A stretch of DNA of 64,000 nucleotides, taken from contig NW_019773513.1 in NCBI RefSeq assembly GCF_001039355.2, forward strand, positions 896,245 through 960,244, read 5' to 3'. The notes under the pieces were generated by a model, which was not told the DNA's origin, made no database searches, and worked only from the letters and a program-made list of their open reading frames with translations. Below are positions 1 through 13,243 of this stretch, one piece after another. The translations under genes were made by a program, and so were the position numbers. How positions within the stretch are numbered: the stretch's first letter is position 1; each line of letters opens with the position of its first letter. The stretch comes from Lingula anatina (Eukaryota; Brachiopoda; Lingulata; Lingulida; Lingulidae).

Positions 1-1817
1 GCAGCTGTAAAATTTAAAATAAAATTCTAGCCCAAACTGGTAACCAGTGCAATAGTTTTCAGTTGGATAAATGTTACAATCTCTAGGCTGTAAGATTAAA
101 AACCGTGTCGAAATGTTCTGAATACGTAGTAATCGCATTATTCTATCATCGGGACATCCATATAGTAGTAGTACAGAATTGCAGTAATCCAGCCTACAGC
201 AATTATAACAGCATATGGTTGATTCGGATATTTTCTTTTGGTGCAAGTATTCCGAATATTAATGATGTTGGGATCTAAATGTACATTGATAGTGTAAAAT
301 CATAATATACACCTTTATTACATTGGGAGGAGGTTTGGTACACTATTACCTTTTTTAAGTTGAAGGTTCAGTGCAAAGCACTTGTTGTGGGGCCATTAAT
401 AATTAAAAGCCCAATTTTCTATCAATTTTCCGTCAATTATCTTAAATCCTCTGAAGTCTGATATGCAGTCAACAATAGTATTCGTTGACAAAACTGGATC
501 ATGAATATTACAAGATGTGTACGTTTCTGGGTGTCATCTGCACAAAATGAAATTTAAATGTGTGCACTATTTGTTCGGAAATTATATTTTAAATTAAGAT
601 ATTTCAGGCGAACACATCACGTGATTATCATCAATCAACACTATTCAATGTTTTTCTCAAATCCGCTTCATTTCTTTTTAATAATGGGACCTTCAATGAA
701 TGCGGCCGTCATCGGCCAAATTTCGAACATCATGCTTGAGATTTAATTACTTAAATCGGCTTAGATCAACGAGACATAAATGTTTATTGTTTAATTGTTT
801 ATTATCCTAGCAACATAAGTATAACTTTGACCTTTGAGTCATGCACAAGGGGGGTTCCAAACCATTCATCATCCAAGTGATCGATGTGATGACACACAAC
901 TCCAGAACCTAATATTAGTGGAACCTGTATTAATGGAGAACACCGGCCCTGTAGGGTGGTGGTGGGGGGGGGGGAGAGTTCGAAGGAACATATCTTTTGT
1001 TTTAGCCATAAAAGGTACCCTCTGAATGAAAATGTGATCTAAGTGTTACAAATGTATATCCCATTTTTTAAATGGGATTGACTAATGGAGTAAATATTTA
1101 TTTAAAGAAAAATGAACCCCCCTTTTGAAATTGCTTGCTGCAAACCTGAATACGTTTTAATTATTTTCAATCTGTCATTTTCGTTATTTAAGTTGGTGGT
1201 GTACAATGTGTAGTGCTCCGAAGGCAGCCCATGCACGATTCCTGCCAAAATACATGTACGTTTGTTAACCTACGTTGCCAAAATATATAGCACCAACGTC
1301 TCAGATGTGTATTACACAATTTTATTAATTTAAACTCCGTTCAAAATTATTATAAGAATGTCAGACATCAAAGTACATAAGCATTTGAAGTTCAAAACAC
1401 TAATTTAAGAGATTTGATGACTAAAATGTACAATTTAATTAGATTTTTTAGTCTAGAAACGGCTATTTGATAGACCGAGTATTGGGGGAGCATTACACTA
1501 AAATCTATATTTCATGTCAGCCTCTCGTTTTTACTACTACTCAGAAACTAGGGTGAGACTAATCTTTATGAAAAAAAAAACGGCAACTTGTGCCACAGGA
1601 ATGGAGGTCCTATGAAGGATTGTCCGGTGTCCTATATGATTAGCATAGGTTAGGATTAGTCGGCATACAGTGTATTGGGTTTAGCATATGGGACGATTCT
1701 CACCTGTACACAGAAATGGGGAACGAACTGCAGACTACCATTCTTGTCACACTTTACCCTGCATCACGGGGGACTCGATTTCCAAAATGAAAGCAGAGAG
1801 CATCGACCCTGGTAAAA
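1..1817. other. intergenic, no gene recognised
   Basis: AT-rich sequence downstream of the DNase I gene. Short open frames on both strands have no recognisable motif and no flanking splice pattern. A G-rich run (GGTGGTGGTGG then a G tract) lies near 955-975. I see nothing else that can be supported. Confidence 0.6.
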
Positions 1818-1823
1818 TTTATT
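1818..1823 (-). terminator. polyadenylation signal, DNase I gene
   Basis: AATAAA on the minus strand (TTTATT on plus), about 210 bases past the DNase I stop codon at 2033-2035. Position and strand fit the 3' end of that gene. The hexamer is common in AT-rich DNA, so the assignment is inferred. Confidence 0.4.
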
Positions 1824-2032
1824 ATATTCATTTTTCCCATTACAATTTCTTTCCACAGAAACGAACAAAATAAATTTGTATCCAGTTGTCAAATTCCCTT
1901 CACCAAAGAGTTCGTTCAAATTACAATTGCTCAAGTATTGTTTAATTGACTATGAACAAAACGGTTCATAATCTTTAAAACTATTAAGAGCGATTGCAAC
2001 TAAAATAAATTGAACGCAGTTTAAGTCCGTGT

Positions 2033-5000
2033 CTAAACAAGCTCCAGCTCTATGGGATAGTGGTCACTCACTGCTTTGGCCTGCAATGAAAAACCACGTT
2101 GTAAATTAAAATAAAAAAACTTGATTTTTTATATACAGAAAAATTTTTACAGGCACCCTTTCTGTTTAGTCTAGTTATGGTTTTTTTCGCACAAAAGTCT
2201 AAATTCATCAAAGTGACATCACGATTGGCCTGTATTAGTGGGTAATTACTATAGGGAAGCTGTTCCAAGATGATCTGACGGGACCCCATGAAATCAAATA
2301 CGTATAGTTAAATAAGTACCTCCTCGTTTGTAAGACCATATTCCAGGTCGAAGCGGAACACGCTGACGTTGCTGATGCCATCGACCAAATCCTGGCCCCG
2401 TGCTACAAACCTGGAATTATATCAAGATTTTTCATATTCCGTCTGATAAAACGTCACCATATAAGTTTCCCTTGGTTATTGGTCATGTGAACTTAGCTCT
2501 GGTATTCCGGCTGAAAATTCCACGAGGAAACGCAAAACAGGCAGCTTTCCTATGTCAATTATCTTAACAGACGTACATCATGCAGACTCCACGTCAACAT
2601 CGATAGTGATTTAAAAATTTAGATCTCTAACTTAGAGCTCAAAAACAGATTTTAGGTGGTACTATTTTTGTTAACCATTTTGGAATTGGTGCACCTTGAC
2701 GATTAAGGGTAAAAATTCAATGGTCTTATGCTCATTGTGTGTCTTTTTCGAAACTGCTTATTTTCGTAGGAGTCTAGGTTGCACCAATTTCAGCATGTAC
2801 TCTATTTTTTACGAAACAGGAACCGGATGACTATGCAGAGAGATAACATTTCCAATATAAAGATTTAACGCTCAATGTGTGACTTTAAAGCGCCCACCTA
2901 TCGTAGGCACAGTCCGTGGTAGACACGGTGGTGTCAGCGTCGTCGGGTATCAGCCACGTGAACGGTGAACAACGCAGTGACAATGCAGAACATGTTAGGT
3001 CGCGCACGTAGTTGCAATCTGCGTTCAAGTCTCCCAAAACAAGCACGTCGTCCGTTGGCCACTTGTTTGCGACGTCAATACTCACAACGTCAGCGAGGGC
3101 GTTAAGTTCATTGACGGCATCCGTAGGTTTCAGCATGCAACGTGCATAAGACAAATTCTACGCCTGAAAGTAGGAATATCAGCACACATGAAACATGTAC
3201 AAATGAACCGATATAAATATTCTATGTTCACATATATAAAATCAGATGTGTTGATTTACTATAGAACCCAGTCACATTGTAATTAGCACGTGAAATTACA
3301 CTGAGGGTATGTGTTGGAGACAATTTATTGACATAAAACCAAAGAAACACGCATGAAGGTAGCTTCCCGTTAAATGTAATGCACATATTTATGTATTATG
3401 GGGGAACGTTGCGTTATAAAGGCCTACTAGTATATTTGGCATTGTTTGTTTTTGTTATGAAAAAAATTAAATAGCACAAACCCCATTATTTGTTGCTTTA
3501 TTTTCCCGCGTTCATCGTCAATTTTGCTGTTTTGGAAATTGGTGGGAGATGGTGATACATGTAGGTCTCTGATATAACGTACTAACTAGTACTAAACGTA
3601 CTAACTTGAGGACACTGATGTTATTGACTGCTAAAGTGTGGACTACAATCCGGTACCAGCGTTTTCTTTTGATTATTTATTAATTTTTCAATAGGATTTA
3701 GATGTATCAACTTCAACAAGGCATCATTTCGCCTCTTCACTGAAACAATCAAAACTAGAAATGTCAAGAAAATTTCTGGTACGGGAATATAGTACTTATT
3801 GTTGTGATCAAATTAGATATCAAATTCGATTTTAGTTCATTTTGGAATTTCCTGTACCCAAGCTGGTAAAATAGAAATGAGAAAAAAAACTTGATATGAT
3901 TCTCGTCTTTATGATAATACTTGTATCTGGTCTTCCCGTGTCCCCATTTTTTTTTTTTTTTTTCGGTGTACTGGATTTCAAATTCTACAAGAGTCTGTTA
4001 AATATCAAATGTACTTTTTAATGACTCTAAATTGCCAAATTCCCTTATTGTACAGAGGTATAATAACTTGGACACAATCATTTTATTTTCAGAATGCTTC
4101 TACTAAGCAGTAAAACTTAAATTAAGATTTCTTCCCATTCAAAATATTACATACATTTGTGGGCTTCAAACCTAAACATTTTTGTTTCAGTTAAAATCCA
4201 GATAGAGAGAAATATAACTTCAATATTTAAGCTTATTTAAGATTACAACATTTCATAGTTTTCTATAGTTTTCTTTTTGATTAAGAAGAGAGTTAATGCG
4301 TAAAATAAGAGTGCTTAGCTCTTCAGTCGGTTGATTTGATTTTCATTTAAAATGTTCATCATTAAGCTCTGTCAGTCTTGTACATGCACAGTTTAGAGGT
4401 AAATGTGGTTTAATTCATTTCGTCACATTCCAGAGGTAACATTACCTGATATAAGGGATCGGAACTTCACAAAAAACGGTTCTCTTTCAAATGCGTCACT
4501 GCCGTCATCTGGTCCGTCGTCGTACTGATAAGACTCAAGCACAGTAGCAGATTCATCTCTGAAAAATAAACCAAGCAAATGTTTTGTTCTTTCATTCTGT
4601 GTGTCTCACTAAGTCCCCTAAAGAGTACTCACACCAGATATATCGATGGATTCAATTTTGATAAATTTATATTACCGACTGTGAAAACATGATTTTCGGC
4701 ACGATTCTAGTTAAAAAATATATTTATAACTTTCCTAGTAATAAAAATCGAATTCATAAATCCATTTTTAAACGCCCACTGTATGTTGCAATGATTCACT
4801 GGCTAATATCTTGTCCACTCCTTGAAGTAAGGTTATTTTTTTGTTTTATTAGCGAATAATGAGGTTGCGTATAACATGCCTCACCTTCATATATTATTCA
4901 GGGTATTTGTTCATAAAATTTAAATGAACATCTCAAAAATAGCATTATGCCTGCCAGACAGCAAAAAGATTTATACACAGTCAATTTCTCCTAATTAATG

Positions 5001-8000
5001 AACGACCCACTGCTGTACATCCCCCCCCCGTGATGACCCCTCCCATAGACATCAATTGACCCTGACCTAATATATTCGAAGAGATGAAATTAACTAAAAG
5101 TCTCATTTGGAAAAAGGTAACTTTGTAGACTCTGTAATCCATGCCGCTTTGGAGTTAGGTCTGTATTTTGACAAATAAAAGGTCGGTAGAAAGTGTTGTG
5201 AATTTAATCTCATCGATTATATAAGGTGGAGTGTTTCTGTAGTTTACCTGTACAGGAAAGCGTACTGTTCCTTGACTCTCGAGCGTCCCAGACGTTCGCT
5301 GAGCTCCATGGAGTAGGAATGCCCGCCTTGCCTGAAACCGGAGATATGCCATGCCTTAGTATTGTCATATATCTTGAATAAAAGACCCTTAATTGTCTCA
5401 TCTATATCAGCGGCATCTACCGTACATATACATCTAACTGGATCGGTCCGCTTTGGATGGTCTGAAATGTCATTATTCTGTGTTCGTTTTAACCTTTCAG
5501 ATGTTTAGTGACCCCAGGACCCACGCTACATCTTATTTCCAACACACTAGCACTAGCATAATCAGCAGTTTTTCTGTATTCTAGCCAACGCTATGGGGAG
5601 GCGTGTTAATCTGTTTGACCTGATTGAATTCAGCGGGAATCCTTGCGGAGTTGGGTCGATCTACCTAGAACGGTAATTATACTAGGAACGAACCCTTAAT
5701 GAATTGACCGTGTCGAGCGCGGGGAACTCCGTTCAGTTGACTCTCCAACGCACCTGTACTAACCAGGCTTTTTTTCAACCTCTCCGAGTGGACGGTCCAG
5801 TTAAATGTACCGCCCGGTCTGAGCAGAACCTAGCATTATTTGGATGATTATATAAAGCGTAGCACTTTCAAATTATAAAAGACCAGCATATATAGTGCTC
5901 TTCAAGGATTAGATCCTAGCACGTGTAGTATTTTTCAATGTTTGAAGTGCAGCAAGTGTAGTATTAACAAATGATTTAAGCGTAGTAATTAAGCTTTAGA
6001 GAGAAGATAATGAATTCTAAGTCGCAGTTTACTTACTGGTTGACAAGACTCAGTAGTTCATATATAGATTCCTGGGAAACATCTCTGATTTCTTGAATAA
6101 GAATAATATCGTAGCGTTGAACTATCTAAAAGTTACAAAAATAAATTAAAATTATTAAAGGACATCGACTGGGCTGAATTCCCTTTTGTAATCAGCGTGC
6201 ATATACAGGTCCTGACACTGAAATGCTTCCAACGTTTCACTAAAATGCGTCAGCTCAGTTAAATTTTGATTTCAATCAAATGTCAACAATATGATAATTA
6301 AATTATATCGTTTATAAACAATTCACGAAATATTGTACTTCAAATACCGATTTTAAAAAAAATCTCACTGTAAGTGCAATGATTGCACCTGCAGTACTAG
6401 CAGCACAACTAGCACAATCTCAGTCTCTCTACTAATGATTTGCATAAGTGAGAAGTAGTCCACGTGACCTTCTAGCCTTTTCTGTGCTGAATTTTGGCAG
6501 ACATTTGAAAGTACTGAGACAGGCAGGACCTTAGCTTAGGAGACCTTAGAAGATAGCAAAAAAAGTAAGCATCTGGCATTTATGTTATTGTTTAAATGTA
6601 ATATTATTCACACTTTATTCTTAAATGTTAGGTGTATGTTAAAATTAAAGAATGTACTGCAGTTGCTACTAGCAAGGAGTTATCTGTTATAACTCCTTGC
6701 TACTAGTAAGTGTTTGGTCTCACAATAGTGTTACAAGGGTTAGCAGTGTCATATGTAAGGGAAACGTGGCTTATTCTACAGCACCATTTTCATTTCACTT
6801 AATTTCATTTAGGTTTTATAACACTTAAAGTGAATGGGACTGAGTGTACATGGCCAACTTATTAAAGAAATAGGGAGTTAATGGTAAGTTTGTTATAACA
6901 GTGTATATTTCTTTGTTGGATTTGCTAGAGAAGAGCTTACTGGATGTGTTATCAAAAACAAGCTGTCAGATTTATGAAATGACAAATGTTAAGCTTTGTG
7001 TTATATGAGGAATGGACTGCCTTTAATAAACAGTGTTTAGGAATTGTATAATAATATGTAAATTTGGTTTGATGAGATTGTTTTATGTGATATTTATTAT
7101 TTATTATTGTTACTTGGTTTCCTATTAGTTTCACGGTTGATTGTTGATTCAAGAAAGAACAAAGAATACAATACAAACCGTCAGCATTCCCTCTTGTTAC
7201 CTGTCTCTCTACACGCACATAATATGAACGTGGCTAACACCAAGCAGAAAACCATCAATCGTTTATATTTTACAGATATTTCTTGTATAGTTAAATTTAG
7301 TGGATTTATTATCGTGACAGTACCGTATATACATAAATAATATATAAATATGAATATATAAGTGATGTATAATTATTTAATGCACATTTCCTACCTGGAC
7401 CAGGATATCCACCACCTCTTCTTTAGACATCTTGGTTTTACCAAATATCTGCACATTGAATGCGGCTATTTTGAGGCCTGTGGTACCACCCGCTAAATAA
7501 ATGTGATGTATGCATGACAAAAACCTTATACTCGTTCAGAAAAGCATAAGAATAAAGAAATAAAATTTACATTCCCATGTTTGTAACACACTTCCCAGCT
7601 ATGAAAGTCGAGTGTGAATACACGGGCGGAAGAGACCGTCTTCGCATGTCAAAATCACCTTTAAAGTGGATTTTTAGTAAACGTAATATAGAGAAATACA
7701 CTCTGAAAGACCCTAATTGAACAAAACGTATATTCTTCAATGGGGACACGATAAGCAAATGTTAAGATTCAGCTCTGATTATAAAAATTGAATCACCCGT
7801 CGTATGGGCTCCGAAAGCAGTGGCGAAATTTTTGCTTAGTCTGACACCTGCATTCTCGATGTCAGACCTTTTACTGAGGTATCGGTAAACGAGGTAATGG
7901 CCACACATCATTAATAAAAGCAGTGACAGAATTATTAGTAAGAGCAGCATGTGTAACAGATTTTCTTTCCGAAAACATAGGAACATAAAACTGAACACAT

Positions 8001-8728
8001 CAAACGGACAAATGCAGACTTGACATTTAATATGAAATATTTTTTCCAAATCATTTTTAATAACTTTTTTCCTATTTTGCTGACTGATAAATGAGAATAA
8101 GGACTTGATATTTAATATGGAATATTTTTTCCAAATCCTTTTCATTATTATTATTTTTTTACTGATAAATAAAAATAAGGATTACAATCGTATAATTAAT
8201 AATAATGTGTGTATTAAAATTACCTGTGTCGTTACCTTTATTATTTTGATATTCACAAACTGAATGAAAAATTTTAATAATGAAAAATAGCACATAAGAA
8301 GTTGTAATAAATTTATTTTCATTTTAGTACACCTATTCATTTGTCAGATAAATTTTCAAATTGAAGCCGTTGACGGCACCTGTAAGGGTGCATCCCCCTT
8401 CAATTTGTAGGATGTACGCTCCCGATTTCGGTATTCCTTTTACAACATAAGGCCCTAGCCAGAGATCTTCCTGCTTTCCACCTTTTCTGTCTAATCTTCT
8501 TAGATTGCGTTTCAGAACCTTTGTACCTATGGTAAGCACCTGTATGATAGATTTAGTTATGATAAGTCTTTTTGACATAATTAATCATAATTCAACTACA
8601 ATTTATATAAAAGGAAATTGAGTAAGAAATAAGCATACGTACACACCGCAACAACAGCAATACAAAATAACCTCAGGCAAACGGTGTACTTACAACGGTC
8701 GTACTAGGTGAAAGAAATGTTTTACTGG

Positions 8729-8786
<58 letters not shown>

Positions 8787-10393
8787 CAAAAATTAAATGC
8801 AGTGATGACTCACTGAAATGTATTACCTCATCTGTCAATGGCGAGCATCATATCGCTTTTTTGGCTCTTGTTGTGCCTTTCTGATGTTTCTCAATGCTGC
8901 CTCTCCCACTGTCTTGTTCATCGTCTCTACTCTGGTTTCCACTTCTTTCTGACACTCAGAAACAGTCGGCATATTTATGCCACTGGGCCCTGGCACGACT
9001 TCGTCACACTCTTCTCCATCACTAATACACGTCTGTTGGTAGCACAGGTTTTCTAAAGAGAAAATAAATTTTAATTTTATGTACAGTTACCCATTCCTTA
9101 AATTTTATTTATTATATCCATCCGAGATACCTTATAATAAAAACACGACATTGTTCAATATTACTTACATCATTGAAGAAAACGTGTGGAAAATAACATT
9201 CTATTTTTTTAATAAAACGTCAAAGAATTCAACATTTATGGCGAAGAAAGTTTATATTCCTCTTTACCTCCCAAACATCAGATAAAAGGGGGAAAACCCA
9301 GTCGATGCATGGATGGACGTACAGTATTATACGCAAAGACAACATCCCCCAAAACTTCGCCCCAGTGGTGATCATCCTGGAGCTTTAACAGCATGTCCTT
9401 CAAAGTTTGGTTAAAACGTTCTGGAAAAAATGATAAATCGTAAAATTCATCCAATACATGAATGTTATAGAAGAATATGTACTCATCTCACCAAACTGAT
9501 AAGTCGTATAGATAGTATGATAAAGTATGTATTGTATTAAATGGCCAATCAAACCCTTAACTAAACTGTGGGCTAAACTTAGTGACAATATATGGTATTA
9601 CAGATATGTATAAAATGTGTTTATTCAAGAATATCAATAAAACATACCAGGGGGGCCATTGCATTGGGGATGGTAAGCTGTGATTCTCTTGTATTTAATT
9701 TTGAGGGATGTGGTTATGGAATGTAACAAATTGTTGTTAAACTCCCTTCCCTGGTCAGTTAATATTTCCTTGGGAAATCCAAAACTGAAAAAAAAAGAAC
9801 ACTTGATCCTGATTGTTTAGTTAACAACTCACTCTGCATGAGATTCAGCGGAAAGATTACTTTATAATGACATATGACATGAAGTTAGTATCATCCTAGT
9901 TAATTATATAAATCAATAACTTAAACATAGAACGGTGCAAGCGTTGTTTATGAATAAGTCTTAATATGCCTATAATACGACACTTACTTAAAAACAGGTC
10001 CAAAAGAAAACTGGCCACACCGTGCCTGGGCCAGTTTGCTATACTAGCACATAACAGTGCATGCATACGCATTGCCCGTTTCGGTCTGTGGCATGGGTCC
10101 AATTAAATCAATGCCAATCTACAAAAATTACAAAAAACACTACTTTATTTCTGATTTAACTTGAAATTTGTAAAATTTAAAAATTTAAATCACTGAATTT
10201 AAAGACATCTGATTTCCAAATCTTAAGATTTATTTCCTAAAAAGGTATATTGATAAAATATGCAACTTTTTTCCAATATTAATGTTACTGATAAAAATAA
10301 CTAGATTATTAGAAGAATAGGTACCGGTATGTCTTGCTTACCATCCTCCACGCCTCAGGCTTATGAACGGCTATGGGGTTAAGCGGTGGACAG

Positions 10394-10427
<34 letters not shown>

Positions 10428-13163
10428 TTCACTCGTTGACACTTGTCACATTTTGAGAGGAGTTTTATAATATCGTCAACCATGTTGGGCTAAAAATATC
10501 TTTTCTCAACTTTGGCAAGAGTTTTATCCCTACCTAGTTGACCACCTAAAATTTAAACAAAGTAATTGAAAGTAATCGCTTCTGAGACACCCTTGACATT
10601 TGTCAATGTCAGGAATGAAATAAAACGATAAAAAACAACGTATTTGATATTGTGGTTACTGATGTTTTTAATAAATAATTCAAATATATATTTACCAAGG
10701 GGGAATACATGAAGTGTTTCCAAAATTTTCCCTACTTCCTCTTTGTCCCTTACGACAATTCGCCAAAGTTCATCATCATGACCATCATCATTACTGCATT
10801 GTCCGTCATCCAAGACGTCATTCACTTTCCTCTTATTTACTTTATAAAATAGCTTGCCATGTTCAATCTGAAATAATCATTACAATATTATATATAATCA
10901 TAAATTTAAATTAATGACAGACCCTTTCTTCTGTAAGTGAAGTTTGACGGAGAAAAGCAATAATCAGTATTTGTCCTCGGACCCAAAATCCTGGAGATAG
11001 TAGTGCATGGACCTAAAATCCCAGAAATTGTAGTCCCCCGGACCTAAAATCCCAGAAATTGTAGTCCCCCGGACCTTAAATACCAGAAATTGTAGTACCC
11101 CGGACACTTATTTCAGGAGCATAGGTCTGACGGACTTACATTCCTGGGAATGAATGTCTGTGTGTAAGCTAATAAGGCCTCTGTAAACGAAAATAATGTG
11201 TATTTTGGACATTATGAAAATTAACTGTAAATGAAAGCTTACTTTATAATTCGACTTGCTAGTTCTTCGAATAACTCTTTTCTGGGTCGGTGTTGTGCCT
11301 GTCGGGTGCCCTCTTGAAGATACTGAAATATAACCTCTATGTTGGGTCTAGCACGGGTGCTGCTCGTCCCTTCCATATCCAAAGTCAAGTGAGGGTGTGG
11401 TATCAGAATATGAGCGTATTTATAGCAGTGCAAGAAAGCGCGTGACATCTGCAACCAATCACAATTATCCGACGTGACAAAGTAAAGTGACCAGAAAACA
11501 TGGCAAAGACATAAAAAATCACGCAAAAGTAAAAAAAAGGCGACTTCAGTCTTATAAGGATTCGAACTCCCATAAGATTACTCTAAGATGCTGTTCTGCA
11601 TGCAAATTGTTGCACTGCCTAACCACTACGCCTGAGAGACGAACCGGCAAACGGGCGATTTTACGAAGTAATTATATATGCTCACTAAAGCATACTATTC
11701 ATGTCACTGGCCTTTACCTAGTAGTAATATAAAGGGACGGACATAAAAATAGGGTGGACGTCCATTTCGCTGACTAAACGGAATGCAGGTCCGCCAGGAA
11801 AAGAATTCCTAACCATATTTATGCAGGAATACGGGTCCCATTAGGACTACTATTCCTAAGGAATAACCTCGGTTTCAGGCAGACCTGCATTCCGTTCACA
11901 GCGGCAATCTCTCCGTGCAGCCTAAAATTCTTCCTAAGGTGCTCCCTATCAAATGATAGTCAAGTGGTTTTCAGATTTTTCCTATGATCTGGTTCGGGTT
12001 TTCATTGATGACTAACATTGGAGGTTTGACACCAATGTCGTATCCACTCCAAATACTGACGCTGCCAGTGACCCTATAGTGACTTACGACGCGGTACATG
12101 CTTCGTCGTAGGCCTCTTCTGGATGTCTGTAAACTCTTTTTTGACTAGTTGAGCGGTACAGGTGAAATCTGAATAAAGAAAGACACGCGGTTTCAGTGTT
12201 CTACCCAGAAACGGCCGTTGTCCCCAATCCATTAGAGAAACAGACGACGGTGTTTTGCTGTTAACAGTGGGTTCCTCGGAGGTCGTCTGGTATTCTAACC
12301 TGCTAAAATCAGTTTGGTGTTCGCTAAGGGCCTTGAAAGATGCTTTTTGGTGGCAGTTTACCCCTCATTCTGAACGGACTGAGTGGTAATTGTTTTGTTG
12401 CAGCAGCATATCCCGAAAGACAGTGAGTCCAGAACCCTGGTGGTAGGATTTTGATGCATTGGATGTGGCCTCAGTGTAGGTACATCAGTCCGCATAATAC
12501 ATCAGTCAGTGTATTACTCTATAAAATTGTGCAAAAACTACTGCTTGCATGCGAAATTTCAAAATCTTCTATGCAGGAGTTGCCGACATATGGATACTTT
12601 TTTTGACATAACAATACTTTGCCAACACCAAGCTTCGGCTAGCCAAAAGGAGCACTACCCAATTAAATCAATAATCATTACACAATGCAGCAGTGCAACA
12701 GACACGGTAGTCAGTTAATTGGTTGCGGCACACTTGACTACACACTTCTCCATTCACATATCTTATATGATATCGGCGTTTTTTTTTTTTTTAAGAACGA
12801 ATTTTTACCTAGGCATACCTTCGAAACTGAAATATTCCATATTACATGTCAAGTCAGTATATAAATAGAAACAGTGTTCGCATTTCTCTATAGCGAGTAT
12901 AATGGGCATGTCTTTTGATGTTTTTAAATATTAAAATATTTAAGACACAAGATCTTAACAAAAAAATGTCACTTTTCTGCAGTTCAAGGTGGATGAAATC
13001 TTTCAAGGACATCGAGTCATCATATAACATTCACATATTTGGTTAATTGTTTAGTTAATAATGTTAACATACATCTCACCAACCGTTGCTTCGTCGGAGC
13101 ACTTCCAACCAAGAGACCAAGGTAAAGGAATCCTACCAAAGCGAACGGCAAAATTCTCCCCAT
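2033..13163 (-). CDS. DNase I family secreted endonuclease (frameshifted in one exon)
   Basis: Exons, minus strand: 13073-13163 (signal peptide, inferred), 7395-7492, 6037-6125, 5248-5331, 4446-4558, 2898-3163, 2320-2410, 2033-2080. All junctions are GT-AG and phases agree. The product would be a secreted divalent-metal-dependent endonuclease that nicks double-stranded DNA. Visible motifs are LKIAAFN at the mature start, LIQEIRD (catalytic Glu), TLHAE (first catalytic His), LGDLNADCNY (Asp/Asn, first Cys of the conserved disulfide), WLIPDDADTT, DCAYDR (second Cys) and SDHYPIEL (second catalytic His). Discounting one base the length is about 292 residues, near the ~280 of family precursors. 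In exon 2898-3163 an extra base in the TTT run at 3128-3130 shifts the frame directly after the His and brings a stop seven codons on. This is either an assembly error or a recent loss of function. Intron 1 (5.6 kb) holds the integrase pseudogene. Confidence 0.85.
8731..8784. repeat. (AT)27 microsatellite
   Basis: Uninterrupted AT dinucleotides in an intron of the integrase pseudogene. Confidence 0.95.
10978..11131. repeat. 31-bp tandem repeat, ~4.5 units
   Basis: Units start at 10978, 11009, 11040, 11071 and 11102 and share the core GGACCTAAAATCCCAGAAAT followed by TGTAGTCCCCC. The two central units are identical and the outer ones are degenerate. It lies in the first intron of the integrase pseudogene. 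Confidence 0.85.
11417..11424 (-). promoter_or_regulatory. TATA box of the integrase pseudogene
   Basis: TATAAATA on the minus strand, about 40 bases upstream of the ATG at 11376 (MEGTSS). Spacing suits a TATA box, a start site near 11390 and a short leader. It indicates that the integrase had its own promoter and was not merely a piece of the host intron. Confidence 0.45.
11555..11645 (-). mobile_element. tRNA-derived SINE head or tRNA pseudogene
   Basis: On the minus strand the sequence reads like a tRNA: an A-box-like stretch GCGTAGTGGTTAGG (within 11611-11632) and a B-box-like GAGTTCGAATCC (11557-11568), with GTCT near the 5' end able to pair with AGAC near the 3' end. A T run follows at 11532-11540 on that strand, as a Pol III stop would. 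The distance between the boxes is long and no clean cloverleaf forms, so a functional tRNA is unlikely. Confidence 0.5.
11779..11894. mobile_element. MITE copy 1 (terminal inverted repeats)
   Basis: A 116-bp unit begins CGGAATGCAGGTCCGCC and ends with its near-perfect inverse (GGCAGACCTGCATTCCG). Flanking bases suggest the inverted repeat may reach a little further out (CCGCTG...). The interior is shared with the copy at 14332 (CATATTTATG, AGGAATAC, GGTCCCATTA). No coding capacity. Confidence 0.75.
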
Positions 13164-13243
13164 TGTGTGACAGGCACATGAAACAGGTACCGAGGAGCTT
13201 AGGTGTGAAATCTGCAGCGATCTGCATCTGCAGAGAGTGCGGC

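Larger units (their letters stand above)
8333..11376 (-). pseudogene. intron-split Gypsy/Ginger-type integrase, decayed
   Basis: Minus-strand exons at 11243-11376, 10696-10867, 10342-10545, 9988-10118, 9648-9784, 9268-9420, 8827-9052 and 8333-8539, nearly all with good acceptors and donors. In order they show an N-terminal segment starting METGSS-like (MEGTSS), a degenerate HHCC zinc finger (GGQLGRDKT, CDKCQRVNKK), the DDE core (IGIDLIGP, ILTDQGREF, YHPQCNG then ERFNQTLK), a linker (FGRKPVLPTDV, EPKKRYDARH) and a GPY/F module (RKGGKQEDLWLGPY). Breaks: nonsense codons where Trp and Tyr are expected (zinc finger; after VMC in the core), a 31-base T run at 10396-10426 inside an exon, and several single-base frameshifts at 8.8-10.1 kb. 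Retroelements normally lack such introns, so this resembles a Ginger DNA-transposon or host-derived integrase gene that later decayed. It lies wholly in DNase I intron 1, same strand. Confidence 0.8.

Noticed and set aside
5600-5680. Possible relative of the 42958-43174 element
   Set aside because: Only about 20 imperfectly matching bases, and no second inverted end was found.
7848-7950. Hydrophobic start (LLLLIILSLLLLMMCGH) that could splice in phase to the DNase I core
   Set aside because: Its donor (GTGTCA) is weak and no TATA box precedes it; the exon at 13073-13163 has a better signal peptide, donor and promoter. Not fully excluded.
10978-11131. CRISPR-like direct repeats
   Set aside because: Head-to-tail 31-bp units with no unique spacers, in an animal genome: an ordinary tandem repeat.
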